Part shown: positions 24,732 to 37,418 of the stretch, piece by piece | How the letters are laid out: every line of letters starts with the position of its first letter | Numbering within the stretch: position 1 is the stretch's first letter | Notes under the pieces: model-generated | The model's database searches: none | The model's input: the letters and a program-made list of their open reading frames with translations, nothing else | Told to the model about the DNA's origin: nothing | Program-made: the position numbers and the translations under genes | Assembly: GCA_018398805.1 (NCBI GenBank) | Contig: JAGFBZ010001895.1 | Coordinates: 3,541,501-3,605,500, forward strand | From: Hirundichthys speculiger | Lineage: Eukaryota > Chordata > Actinopteri > Beloniformes > Exocoetidae | DNA length: 64,000 nucleotides | Direction: 5' to 3'

Positions 24732-26822
24732 ATGCACTGGTCAATGAACACATTGCCTCTGCCTCAGTATATTGAGCTGGGTGTCCATTCGCTGAGTGGC
24801 CTTCTGTGGACTCTGCTGCTCTTGTTTTTGTGGCACTGCTATCGGATTGGCTCTGATCTGCCAATCCCAGGCCATGCACATGTTGGAAAGCTAAAGTCTA
24901 GCTCAAGACGGTCCATGATTTCCCGCGGAGGCAGCTGCATTGGGACAAAGTGCAGTACACGGTCCAAGCTGTCCAGAAGTGATCAAATCACTCCCTTTAT
25001 TTCCATGGAAACAGTGGAGGATGAGGAACAGGGACAGGGCTACCTCACACCAGTGCTTAGTCATGCCTTGTTCCCTGCCCAGGCATCTGCAGAAGCCAAG
25101 AAGCTATACACAGCACTAAAAGAGTATGCTAAACGCTACAGCTGGGTGGGAATGGGACGCATTCATAAAGGTCTTCGAGAGCAGGTAAGTGTGTTCTATG
25201 AGAGCACATAGAAGGAAATGTTGTTGAGAAATAATCTCTAATTTGTCATCACTTCTACTTTAGGTCAGACTGAATGATCTTTCCACTATACAGAAGCCAC
25301 ATCTCTTCTTCCTGCCAGATCTCCCAAGTGTTCCTTTTTTCCCGCGTGATGCTCATCGGCATGATATTGAGGTTTTAGAGGTCAACTATCCTGTAATCTT
25401 GGCTGAGTTCCAGGCTGTTTACCAGCGGGGAATGGACTCCAAATTAGGCTGGACCTGTCAGGGACCAAAGGTATTCAAACAAGCCTTCTGGGGAAAAGAA
25501 AGAGAGCAGTTAACACTTGAGTTTCAAAGTTTTATCAAATCATCCTGTTTGGCACAGAATTCGAAACACTTGACATCAGCAGTCATAAACACACAATTTT
25601 TAGGCTCAAGCGGCTGCTGCGTGCTTTGGTCAAAATAGTTTCCCATGTAAAGCCTGTATGAAACTGAATTAATATAAGGTAGAAGATATCAATGTTCCTT
25701 CAGAGATTTATTATTGTGCTTGGATGGTCTGATGAATGTTAGTTAAGTAAAACAAAACAAAAGAAAATTCAAATTTTGTGACAGGCACTGCATTTTTTTC
25801 TGCAATAAAATCTGATAGCTATATGTTAGTGGAGTTGCTGAATAAGTGAGTATGATGTGTTAATTAAATCGTACTCATAAATGAAGATTGTTGTCTCTTT
25901 CAGGGCCATGCAGTGTTTCCCTTGTACAGTGCAGGTGTCTGTGTGGCGAGTAACTGTCGCTCCTGTCCCTGCACCTACCGCACTCTTCTTTCTCTACGAA
26001 CTTTTATAAACAGCAACTCACTGGGATCTGCAGGATTTTGGCTGCTGGGGCCTGGAGCTACACTGGGGAGCTCTTATGGACCCACAAACACACGCCTTCG
26101 TTGTCATCTCGGTATATAGCAAACCTTATGCTCTTTGTGGTTTATGTGCTTGTATTGTATATATTGTGTACTTCAAACAGATTTGAAAGGTGTGTCATTG
26201 ACTCTTGATACTGTTACACTATTATAACTGTCCAAAATTACATGAAGGAACTACTCCACTCAAAGTTATGTAAATTATTAATGATGTATTTGCAAAATGT
26301 GAGGATAATATATTTGTTGCTCAGTTTGTACTGTGACCCATCTGGTTGTAATCCTCTCAGTTTTGAACATAGATAAGGCTGGAGCTCAAGCAGTTATTTG
26401 TGAAGGAAAGGCATTTCTGTATATCCTGAGGAAAACTGTTAAACAGATATCATTTTTACAGGTCTGCAGACTCCTCCTTTGTGCGAGCTAGTGGTAGGTG
26501 GGGAGCCTCAGTGCTGGTCAGAGGGACATTGCCTCCTGGTCGATGACTCCTTCCTTCACACTATCTCACACAAGGGTCAGTGAGTCATGCAAAGCCTTTT
26601 TTGTCACATTTTTGATGTTTATAGTATGTAATTCTTTAACTCTTTCGCTTTATTTTACATTCATATTCAAAAGATGCTTCAAAGTGCTTGTTTTCTGTTT
26701 TTGTCATTAAAGGCCCTCCAGAATCTGGACCCAGAGTCATTTTGAGTGTGGACCTTTGGCATCCAAATGTGGCTGCAGCAGAGAGACAAGCTTTGGACTT
26801 CATGTTCAGTCCTGATCTCTGA
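24732..26822 (+). CDS. asphd1: ASPHD1, aspartate beta-hydroxylase domain protein 1 (complete, 5 coding exons)
   Basis: Predicted single-pass membrane protein with an aspartyl/asparaginyl beta-hydroxylase (2-oxoglutarate/Fe(II) dioxygenase) fold; its substrate is unknown. Exons: 24732-25184, 25264-25470, 25904-26111, 26462-26575, 26713-26822; phases join to 363 residues. The ATG at 24732 follows an acceptor at 24704 and precedes a hydrophobic helix at about residues 20-37 (ending [11 protein letters not shown]). Residues about 137-147 hold the family motif [11 protein letters not shown]. The iron-binding histidines are H288 in CHLG and H322 in DDSFLH. As in other ASPH-type enzymes there is no carboxylate ligand. 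[13 protein letters not shown] supplies the Arg for 2-oxoglutarate. The protein ends in [13 protein letters not shown]. It is transcribed divergently from sez6l2, its neighbour in human 16p11.2. ASPHD2 is the close alternative; linkage favours ASPHD1. Confidence 0.93.
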
Positions 26823-29800
26823 ATTTTCTCCCTTGCAACATGCAGGGATGCCTTAACTTAGCCTTGCTTGTACCAGGTCACGCCTCTCATTCCAGCCAAC
26901 GAATCACTGTGTCAGTCTGCTCCTAAAAATTGCTCAAGCCATTAGCTGCACATTCAAGCAGTGTTGAATGTTTGGCTTTAGTGGGAATTACTCAAGCAGG
27001 GCAGGGTTAGACAAAGCTACATGCTAAACAGTATGACTCCAAACTACAAACAGGCTGGTGTCAGCTATTGTAAATATTAACATCCTAATATTGTTTGTCA
27101 GTGCATGCATGAAACTTACCTGTTATGATTACTGAACTTTGTTCTGAGCTGCTCATGCATGTGCTCATACTGTATGCTTTGACCATAAGAGTGCTTAGGG
27201 TACTTTTTAAAGAGAACTGTTACCAATGTTTCAACCAGAAAACTGTGAAAAACGTGAACATTTTATTATTATAGATCTAAATTTATTTTTATTTCACAAA
27301 ATTAATGCAAAACTTAAATCAGTCTAAACTGACTGTGGTTCATTGTTGTATTACAATCCTCTTATGTATGCTGGATTGTTTCTAAATGGAAATCCTTTTC
27401 TATGAATTATATATTATTATTCTTCTTTCTTTGTAATATCTCTCTTCTAGTTGACTTGGTTGTCATTTACATATCATATGAAAGAGTATAGTTGTTCCAA
27501 TTTATTCATTTATTTTGGCAATGATTAATCACGTGGCATTGGCCCCATCATTGTTTTCGACTGAATTGAAGTAGGTGGAAGAGAAGGAAAACAAAATAAA
27601 AAGAAAGAAATATAAAAAGGCTTGAGGAAATGGGTGAATTGTGGAACCAAAAAAATAGAAAGTTAGAATCAATTTCAATTAGCAAAATATTCTTCATCAT
27701 TGAAAAGGTTGTTCTCTCTTGTTTAATTCAATGGAAGGCTGAAATGGCTGGATGTTCTACAAAGTTACAGAAACAAAAAAAAATATAATTCAACACCTTT
27801 TTATTCTCAATGAATATATTACGTTGAAAACTCTTTCTTGTTCATCCAAGCTCTTGTCGCTCTTTTGTGGGTACTTTTTTTTCAAACGGCAGATGAGAAT
27901 TAGTGTGGTGATTTTGTCTTATCTGCCATCTGTTCATCTGAGAGTCCCATGTTGGAGATTACAGAGTCTGAGCTAATCCAACCCAGACCGGCAGATTATT
28001 CCTGACATTGTTGACATGGGTTTGTATGTATGTTGTTTCACGATGTATGATTAATTTGTCCCTCGAGATTTAACATACTGGGTGTGTGAAATGTGATGGG
28101 AGGCATAAAAAAGTACTCGTCACTTTCATTGTCAAATAGTACAACTCACAGCAGAGTAAAATAGTAACATGCTAACATCAAAGGATGGTAAGAGTCAATA
28201 TTTTATAAGATTTCCTGTTCACTGTGTATTCAGAAGTTGATGCTGTGTTACAGTAACGCTTTCATGCCAACAGTTGCATCTGCAGACCTTTTGCATTATT
28301 CCTTTTAAATCGTGCTTTATCACTGGAAACCTAGTGTTTGGCTAAAGTCTTAAACTTACAACCAGCACATATATTTAAAAGAGGAAAAACAGCTATTAAT
28401 GCATGTTTTTTTTTGTTATGCAACAGCTTTAGCAACAATGATACCAAATAAGCAAAATGGCTGAAAAATAAATTTGTTTTTACCATTTTTACCACTACCA
28501 ATATTTGGTAAATAGCATTTGTTCCCAATTTTATGAACTCTCTCTGCACATATACTCATGATATCCGTCATATTTGTTTCATTTGGCATTAGTGCTTGGT
28601 ATGTACAAACATTTAACTTCACAAACATTTAACAATCACAAAGCAAAATCAAATTGTTATTGAATGAAATATTTAAGAAAAATACATAAAAAGGGAAATA
28701 AAAGGAAACTACTATGAAACAGGATGAAAATCCAATTAAAAAAAGAGAAAAAAATGAAAGTTAAATCTGTAGATTTATTTTTGGATATTTTAAAGTGTTG
28801 GAGAGAGAAAAGCATGGAAAAAAAATCTCCAATGAAGACAATCTAAGGAGTGTATTGGGGTTAGAAACTGAACAGGTGACATCACATGCAGCATTCGGAG
28901 GTAACACAGAAAAGCTGTTTCACTGGACAACACCCATACTAAAATGAATCTGTATAAGTATACATGAAACTGATTGGAATGGTATATTTATGCCATTAAA
29001 GCATCCACCGTGGGTTTTAATACATTTTTGTGCGGCAGATTTGCTCATTACCTTCTTTTGTCGCCTTATTATTATCAAGATGGAAACCTATCCAAAATAA
29101 TCACTCTGAAACAAAATGTTGACTGTACAGACAGATGGACAGAGAATTATCTAAACCTCATTATTACAAATTATATTTTTTTTTCACAGACTGACTGTTG
29201 CATCTACATTAGTAACCAAATTGACTAATTTAATATCCAATTATTGCTACAAAAAAAGAAATCTTATTATAGAGGAAGACAACTCAGCCACAAGCACAAA
29301 TTAGGTCTTTATGAAAAAATATGGTCCCAAATGAAACACTGAGAATCAAAATTTCAGAAAAGAACAAAATAAGTCAGGCCTATCAATGAGGCAAAGACAT
29401 GGGATGTGGAGATGTGACAGAAGAGGACAATCAGTTCTCAGTGCTAAAATTAAGACTTCCAGGTGTCACAAAAGGGACTTTGAATTTTATTCAAGACCAC
29501 ACTCCCTCCTGTGGCTGTCAGCTATATATTTTTTTAGGATGGCAGTAATGAGCACTCTCAGATTGATGTCAAAAGTCTTTTTAAATCAAATATAATTAAC
29601 TACTCACATGTCCAATTAAGTTAAGAAACTGCAGCTGATGAGAGCTGCTACCTTAAGTAGTTCATGGTTTCAAATTCTGAATATCCACGTGCATCCAAGT
29701 AAGGTTTGTCCTTGGGTTAAACCAGCTCCACTGAGCTCATTTCAGTGGTGCAGTGGCACCACAATAAAATAATGGTTTTTCACAAGCTTCAGTCATATGT

Positions 29801-30037
29801 CAGTGTGCCACAACAACAGTGAACCAAATGATGTTATCTCTTTTGAAGGTCAAAAACAAACTTTAATAGTCTTTAAAGAGGGTGACATATTCACCTAAAT
29901 CTACTCATGCATGGAAAATGTCCAGGAAAGGATGCTCGTACAGCATATAGCACTATTTCCAACAAGTAACTTGCATAATTATATCAAAGAATTATTTTTT
30001 TTATCAAATAATATTCAGTCAATAGAGAACATATATA
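26823..30037. other. asphd1 3' untranslated region followed by intergenic DNA
   Basis: An aataaa motif near 27593 could end the asphd1 transcript, but its use is unproven. The rest, to the hAT insertion at 30046, is AT-rich. No coding exon, RNA gene or recognisable repeat was found. Confidence 0.4.
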
Positions 30038-30045
30038 CTTATTTC

Positions 30046-30786
30046 CAGGGCCGTCGGACAGGGGGTAAAAATTACACAGCCTTGGGGGGGCCCATGGCAG
30101 AGGGGGGCCCACGGGAAGCTAAGGGGGAAAAAATTATATATTGAATATATTAGTTAATACCAAAACTAATTTTCATGACAGATATTGATCGTAATGCAAA
30201 CTTGGTGGGCCCTATATTAAATGGCATATTGTTGTAATCCAAAAACCTTAAGTCTGTTGTGACGGACTACTCTGTGTGAACACCCCTTGGAATATGCAAA
30301 ATCGTTAAGTCCAAAAACAGCTGTTTCTCACCGTGAGGCGTAGCTTGATTACTATTAGCGTATGTGGATGTGCAATGGATGTGGAAATATAAATCTGGCT
30401 CTCAGAAACGTAAAGAGAGGAAAGAGAGAGAGAAGAAACTAAATGAGGGGAGTCAGCTGCTTACAGACTTCTTCTCAAAGAAAGGTGAGTACAATTGTAA
30501 CAAACGTTAAACTTTAAACACACAAGATGAAATCCCATTGTCAACTGCCGTAAGCTCCACTATCATTGCTAAAACGGACATAAACAGCCCTAAAGCAAGA
30601 TCAGATAATAGACTACCCTTTCAAATGGTCTTGTTATTAAAATAAGGGAATATAAAGTCGGCTAATATTGCAGCAATATAACAGCAAGCAGGTGGTCAGG
30701 TGATCGGTTGGTGTTGGTGGTGGTGATGGGGGGGGGCCCACCAGGACCTCCTTTGTAGGGGCCCAGAATTTGGTGCTACGGCCCTG
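30046..30786 (+). mobile_element. hAT transposon, internally deleted, with 8-bp target duplication
   Basis: The ends are inverted repeats (cagggccgt at the left, acggccctg at the right). They are flanked by an exact 8-bp duplication, cttatttc, at 30038-30045 and 30787-30794. Both features mark the hAT superfamily. Inside, about 30382-30484, a plus-strand open stretch (KYKSGSQKRKERK, then GSQLLTDFFSKK) resembles the N-terminus of ZMYM1/TTF-type hAT transposases and stops at a donor-like ggtgagt. The rest of the transposase is missing, so it is non-autonomous. Confidence 0.9.
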
Positions 30787-30794
30787 CTTATTTC

Positions 30795-31605
30795 AATCCA
30801 GCTACTCGTGCCATGTGGATTACAGACTGTACATCTAACTTGGTTTTTCTTAAGCTTTGTAAGGTCAGCCTGCAATCAAAAACACTCAGAGGACAGAATC
30901 ACACATCCACAATTCAGATTCTTCTCACACTCTCTTGTTCTTTTTACCTTAGCATCTGCTAATCAGACCCAAAATTCACAGGTGAAAGCTGGATCCATGT
31001 GTGGGATTTATGTGTCTTTTTATTTATTTGATCTTTGCAGATCTGTGGTATACAGGGTGAACTAAATCACAAACTTGTAAATGGTGATGAAATGGACTTG
31101 ATCTCAGCTGTATAGAGCCACTGCTAGAGTGTTATATCAGATAATTTATAATAAGCAGGTATTGTAGGAAATTAAATGTACTTAAATGATACAGGAAAAC
31201 AAAAAGATCTGAGAGTCACTTGGTTTACTTATGTTCCTTCTATGTGCACAGAGAGAGTAGCAGGACAGACACAAGTATTACAGCCAAGTGGAACTGGGTG
31301 TGACCACAAGTCATTTTGGTACTGAGATAAGAAGACAAAGGAACTGACCCAAATTGTTACCTTACATGGAAGTTAAGTGAGAGCCTGCGTCACCCTTCCT
31401 CCCTGCAGGCTATAGCTTGCGCACATTCCCTTGCTGGTTAAATAACAACTTAAAACTTTTCTATTTTTTTTCTAACAGAGGGCAAAACTCTTTTGCCTCA
31501 AAAATCAGAGAGTTTCAAAAAGTAAAATGATTCACAATGAGGAGGCTCCTGACAGCAGATGAGAGTGGAGAAAATACATCCTCTTCTGTCTTCATGCTGT
31601 TGTCC
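30795..31605. other. Intergenic stretch, nothing recognised
   Basis: Between the hAT copy and the stop codon of the cabp5-like gene. It should contain the 3' untranslated region of that gene near its right end. No clear minus-strand AATAAA was found close to the stop. Confidence 0.35.
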
Positions 31606-33721
31606 TTATTTCTTTGACATCATTTTTACAAACTCTGGGAAGAAAGTCAAAGGCAGAGTTATTAGAAACACTTTGGTACATTTTTCAGTGAACTAAGAAC
31701 AATTTACATAAATCTTCCAATGGAAATTCCAACTGTGTGTTCGTGCTGTGTTCATGAGTGTGATTAGCTTGACCACTAGCAACTTACCCTCAAAGTCAAC
31801 TTTTCCATCTCCATTGTTGTCGACTTCTCTGACGACTGAATCAATTTCATTTTTGCTGGTGTGTTCGCCTAATAACTTTATCATAGCAAGTCTAAGTTCT
31901 TCAGATGTGATGGAGCCATCACCATCTATATCAAACTGCACGGCAGGGAGATAAGTGTTTTTACAGTGAGTTTAATTAGCGTCCACCACAGGGTGAGTAC
32001 AAAAGGTAAACTGCATGTTGAGCTCACCTCTTTGAAGGCGTCTTTGAGTTCTTTCAATCCAATCATCTCTGCAGTTTCATCTAGAAGCTTGGGGGTCATT
32101 ATTTCCACAAAATCTTCAAAGTCCACTTGTCCCCCCACTGTGATTGAATATACAGACAAGACAACAGTGTGCAAGTAGTTAATGGTGACCACAGCTTATT
32201 TCAAGTCTTGTGTTGTAGGCAAAAATAAAATACTTCTCTGTGTAATGACACATGTTCCTTAGCTCTGTTTGTGTTGTTGTGTTGTATAGTGTTGGTGAGA
32301 AAAGAAGAGATACATACTCACTCAGCAGATTTTTCTTCTCTGTTTGGTTTCAGTTTAGTGTTGTTTGCTGTCACATCAAGGGAGAATACTCACAATTCAT
32401 GTTGATGTTTTGGCTCAGTTCAATCAGCTCCATCTCAGTTGGCATGTAGCCCATGGTCCTCATCAGGTTACCCAAGTCTTTGCAACTTATAAAGCCGTCC
32501 TTGTCTTTGTCAAACTCCACAAAAGCCTCACGCAACTCTATAAATCATTAAGAGATAGGAAAATAGAGTTTTCTGTGACAAAAACCATGAAAAAAGTATA
32601 ATTTAACACTTTAACAAGTGCATCCAAAGGCAAAAATAAATCAACAAAAAAGAAATTACCTTCCATCTCATCCTGTGTAAGAGTCCTTGACTGCAAACAA
32701 CAATAAGGACGCCGTTATGAACTGACATTAGTTTGCTTCATATGCAGTATTAGAAATCATACCGATTTGGCCATATCTTTTAAATTCATTTGAGTTCACA
32801 TTCAGAGTCTGTCAGTCACTAAGATGACCTAATAATCCTTCAGTGTCCAGTCATATACAGCACGTATAACAATATGTAATTATGCACTTCAGAATGGCAA
32901 AAAATGCTTAATTATCTGTGTGCTTAGTCAGTGAGTTGGATTAATTGTACCCTGTCATTTTAATTAAAAATGAAATGACAAATTATTCACTAATAAAGAA
33001 TTCAGACCAAAAAAGTGGATGCATAAATGCCACCCAGGCATTGAAAAATATATACATACATATTGTGCGTCCCTTTTTTAAAAAATAATCTTTTCCCATC
33101 CATCCATCCATCCATCCATCCATCCATCCATCCATCATCCATCCATCCATCCATCCATCCATCCATCCATCCATCTTCAATGAAGCACTAATATGTCTAT
33201 GTTCTATTAATGATCTATTTTTGAAATAAACATTTGTATGTGCTCTAAGTTTGTGTGTTTTTCTGAATTAATACATGAAAAATGTGTTAAACCTTTAAAC
33301 CATGCTGTTGAGTCAATCTCACGTTGTTAATGTTGAATCACATCTGTGTTTATCGCAGCCTCAGCAGAGATTTGTTATAAATATCAGTATACAGTCTGTA
33401 TAAATATGAAACTGAGAAATCAAGACAAAAGCACAAGGTTTTATCAGATGCAATCTAATGTCAAACAAAAAAGGACTGACCGTAATAACCAAAAATGTCA
33501 CTGCAGCAAAACATTTTTTTTCCCGTTAAACCAAGAAATGAGACAATATTAAATTATAAATACACAAAATTTTTACAAAAAAGTCTCAAATTCAAAACAT
33601 GCTTTGCAAACTAAAAAAACTTACATTAAGCATGTTTATAAACTGTACTATGAAATCATAGATATTGACTTACTTGTCTCTTTCCTCCTCTGAGAAAGAT
33701 GCAGGGCTGTTTGAGACTCAT
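31606..33721 (-). CDS. cabp5: CaBP5-like neuronal calcium-binding protein (complete, 6 exons)
   Basis: Calmodulin-like EF-hand protein of the CaBP family, which modulates voltage-gated calcium channels and other calmodulin targets in retina and brain. Exons: 33721-33674, 32690-32660, 32537-32394, 32137-32028, 31935-31788, 31634-31606; phases join to 169 residues (human CABP5 is 173). The short N-terminus [16 protein letters not shown] resembles CABP5 (ACIFLR). EF1 ([12 protein letters not shown], about 37-48) is canonical. EF2, around [12 protein letters not shown], lacks the usual loop acids, the diagnostic inactive second EF-hand of CaBPs. EF3 ([12 protein letters not shown]) and EF4 ([12 protein letters not shown]) are canonical. 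The linker contains [14 protein letters not shown], typical of the family. The protein ends [12 protein letters not shown]1, CABP2 and CABP4 are less likely because of the N-terminus, but a paralogue cannot be excluded. Confidence 0.88.
33097..33175. repeat. (CATC)n microsatellite
   Basis: Tandem CATC units with one shortened unit in the middle lie in the first intron of the cabp5-like gene. Long Trp-Met-Asp-Gly open frames across it are artefacts. Confidence 0.97.
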
Positions 33722-35079
33722 GATGACAGGTTCTGTATTGGTCTTTGGCTGTTGGGACCCTGAATTTCCTGCCTTACATGCCAGCAGCCGATATGAATTG
33801 TTTCCTTTTTTGAGTACGAGGGTCTTTGAGAGTGAACTGAGATCAGAAGTGGACAGTCTATTCCAGAGATGAGGGATGACGTCTCGTATGGATTATCTTT
33901 TCAGCTTTGGTCCAGAGAGGAAAAAAAAAAAAAACGCTTAATACTCTCGACAATTTCACAATGTCAGAACCTTAATGTTATTCTACAAAGCATTCATTTT
34001 TAATTTGTGCAATTGACTTTTAAAATATCTGTAAAATGGAACACTGTTTTACAGCTATATTTGATGATGAATTTGTTTTGACCTGACAGATGTAAGGGTT
34101 GGTCACAATAATCGGTCTCACCACACGATTAAAAAAAGAATGACTGCAGCACTTTACATGACTTGTGCCTGGTATTTTCTTTAAGCTACACTGTACATTG
34201 TCTACTTCTTATGTAGTGAGACAAAATAATGATTCGGCAAAATTGTGGTGTTCCTGTAGCAAATGGTAATCATAATCATTGTAATTGAACTGTGTGCTGT
34301 ATTGCAAGAAGCCTTTTTTAGAATGAAATCAATGAACACATGAGCAATTTGGTTACTCAAACTCAACATATACAGGAAAATGGGGATAATATCAAATCTA
34401 AGCTAATGGCATAAAATGATATTCTATTACTTTTTATATAACCAGATACATGTAATCATATTTTTTGTTCAGTAATATCCTGATGCTTTAAATATTTATC
34501 ACTGTTATATCATCCTAATGGTTGGAATACATACATGAACTGTTTAAAGTACAATGTCAATAAAATGCTTGTGTTTGATCTCATCTGGTACTGTTCAGGC
34601 ACATATAATGACCAAGAGAAAACAGACAAACAGACACTTAAAAGATTAAACAACCAACACCACAACTACAGTGTTAATAACATTAAACTGTATTTTTTTT
34701 GTTCTTTCATATGGTATAGTTAAAAAGAAAGGTATGACTGCAAGGGGGCTAAAGTTTAGCAGTGATATCAACGGCTGAAAAAAAAAAGGCTGTTTGAAAA
34801 TCTCTTTTAATCTTCTCTTTGCCATGAATTAGAAAGATATTCCAGTCTAGTATCTGTTCCATCCTAGTGCAAATCCAGAATAAATACTGGAGTTCCTCTG
34901 CGACTCGAACTGCCAACTTTCTTTTTGATAAATTGGGGTCACAGCCTCACTTTTGGAGGTGCTCACAATGTTTTGTCCATCCTAAGCTGCTTAATGCTTT
35001 TATAAACTGATCCAAAAAACACTGCATTTAATGTTCTTGCTTTTGTTTCTCTCTTTTTGTCTCTCATCTCTTCCTTTTT
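33722..35079. other. Upstream region of the cabp5-like gene, no gene recognised
   Basis: A TAATCC core (minus strand, 33895-33890), the recognition core of OTX/CRX homeodomain factors, lies about 170 bases before the start codon. Its significance is unproven. The rest of the interval holds nothing I recognise. Confidence 0.35.
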
Positions 35080-35190
35080 TTTTTCTTCAACCTGTTACCA
35101 CAAAGTCCTGAGGCAGATGATGTGGTCTTATTGGCGCCATCGAGTGGGGATCTTCAGTTCTCACTGGAGCGTTTTGCAGCCGAGTGTTAA

Positions 35191-35601
35191 AGGTGGGGTA
35201 GGTGTTCTTTTTTTGCAGCACTTTTTACAATATTGCCTGAAAACCTTTTCACATTCCCATTGCAGCCCACTGAAATGAAATGTTTGCAAAAAAACCCCGA
35301 AACATTTTGGTCCGGTCTAGAGGGTATAATCAGAGAAAAACTCTGACCAGTCAAAATAGTGATCATCATTACTTTCATTGGCTGCCTAATACGTCCATCA
35401 AATATCAATGCACTCCCACCCACCCCTCCCTCCCTCCCTTCGGTTCATGTAGTCGTGAATCGTGTGAAGGCGTGGTTTCGAGGGGTGAGCTGAATAGGAG
35501 GAGGCAGAGCCTTTGGGAGGAGGGAGGGAGTGTATATTTTCAAAATCTCACTTGAGTTGGATTGCTGGAACAGTTTTTTTCAAAGAATACCTACCCCACC
35601 T
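35191..35601. mobile_element. MITE with 13-bp terminal inverted repeats and TTAA flanks
   Basis: The left end aggtggggtaggt is the exact reverse complement of the right end acctaccccacct. TTAA stands on both sides (35187-35190 and 35602-35605). The LINE reading frame resumes across it, so the insertion boundaries are independently supported. TTAA suggests a piggyBac-type duplication, but a TA or TAA duplication with slightly longer repeats is equally possible. No coding capacity. Confidence 0.85.
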
Positions 35602-35820
35602 TTAAGTGCCAGGGATGAGAATCAGCACCTCCAAATCTGAGACCATGGTTCTCAGTCAGAAAAGGGTAGAATACCTTCTTTTGGTTGGGAGTGAGGTTCT
35701 GCTCAAGTGGAGACGTTTAAGTATCTCGGGGTCTTGTTCACGAGTGATGGAAAAAGGGAGTGGGAGATCGATGGACTGGTGCAGTGTCTGCTGTGCTGCG
35801 TACTCTGTACCGGTCTGTTG

Positions 35821-37418
35821 GGCCACATGCCATGAGTTACATAGACCGCATGGTTTGTGAGACAAAGGAAACAAAAAAACTCAAATCCCCAGCATGCCTG
35901 GCGATTTTTATTGTTTTACAACAAGGTGTGAGAGTGATGTCACACCCTCTTACTGGATGAGGACCTTCATCTCACAGTAGAGCAGCAGAGGCAGATCACG
36001 TCCCCACACTTAAATACCGTAAACCTCATCAGCTCGCTCTCTTTTCCTGCTCCTCGGTTCTCCTGCTTGGACCTTCTCCACGCGACTCAAGATATTCTTT
36101 TTTGGCCTACTCTGGCCCGGCACAGTTCTCAGTCAGCAGCCACGAGGCCTGTCCATTATCGCTCCAGTAAGCCACTGGTAAAAGGAAAGTCTGGTTAACG
36201 CATCCCATCCGGTCAGTACCAGAAGTGACTCGCGCACGTATTGGCACAAAGAAGCACGGTAGTGCCACGGGATGACGTGATGGCTCCAGATGCGTTTTAT
36301 AGGAGGACCAAGCTCCCTCGAGATGTGGCAACCTGTACACCCCACGGAAGCTGAGAGAACCAGGAGCCCCTCTTTCGACCATACCCGCGGAGCATAACCC
36401 ATCAGCAGCTCTGCCGTTACCCATACCAGTCATCTCCCCCGGACTCCAGGATACCTCCGATTGCCCCCTCAGAGCACTAGAAGTAAGAGGCTTGTGTCTG
36501 GGTAGAGATACTTATCTTAGTTTCTTTTTATTTTCGTGATTAAACTATTATTACTTTTACACTGTTATTACGATTGAGCCCACCACCACTGGCTGATCGC
36601 ACCCCGATTTCCAAAGCAAACGATCAGGATGAGAGTGCGGAAGTCTGCTTCACACTCTCGCTCCTGTGTGGACATCCTAGGAGCGATCACAGCATCGGTG
36701 GTTAGGAATCACCTCCACTTAGCCTTTCCCTTCTTCTTCTTTCTTACTAACAATCTTCGTGACAAGGTTACCGCGTGACTTCGTCCGCCATCTTGTAGCG
36801 CCTCATGGCGTGAGTTAGCGGCCATCTTGGTAAGGGAGGAGATTACCGCGTGATCTCGTCCACCATCTTGGGACCCTTCTCACATTACCACACACACACA
36901 GCTATAGTTTCCCAACCTACATGCATATATATTGACACTCATTTCCATTTAATGTTTTATTTGCTTATGTTAGTCTAGTTATCTTTTAGTTCGTAGATAT
37001 CAGAATCTTGATTCAAGTGTTCATCTTAATACTTGTTAATAAATTCTGATATATTCTAATGGGAGAAGTTGTTTGTGGTTATTTTACACAGTTTTGTAAC
37101 ATTTGCTGGTTGAAGAGGTCTGTGCTCAGACTCACACCGTCTCTGTTGCTCTATAGCGCCACACCTGGTCACAGGCTGGCACGCATAGAAAAACAGCCAT
37201 TTTGAGACTGATTGTGCCGTTTAGTCTTTGTTTCCGGATTTATCAGGTGGTGCCCGGTTCAATTTATTAACTTAATACATTTCTTGTTATTAACAGCTAT
37301 CTCTTGAGACAGTTGGTAATAACCCCCTTTATGACTAAACGTGCATGTTATATGCACAATATAATTGGTGCACAGTGAGAGGCTTTAAGACGTCAATTAT
37401 GTTGAGCACCTTATAGGC
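35821..37418. mobile_element. Unclassified 1.6-kb insertion inside the LINE
   Basis: The LINE frame stops at 35820 and resumes at 37419, and gttg is present at both joins, which fits a 4-base target duplication. The insert has no long coding frame. It contains two diverged copies of a motif near 36766 and 36843 (taccgcgtga followed by cgtcc and ccatcttg). A solo LTR or a gene-poor LTR element is possible, but clear TG...CA ends were not found. Confidence 0.5.

Noticed and set aside
33097..33175. Regular short repeats resembling an array
   Set aside because: A simple CATC tandem without spacers, so a microsatellite and not a CRISPR array.
34881..34915. Sequence resembling a tRNA T-loop (actcgaactgcc)
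   Set aside because: No cloverleaf could be formed around it and no A-box is present.
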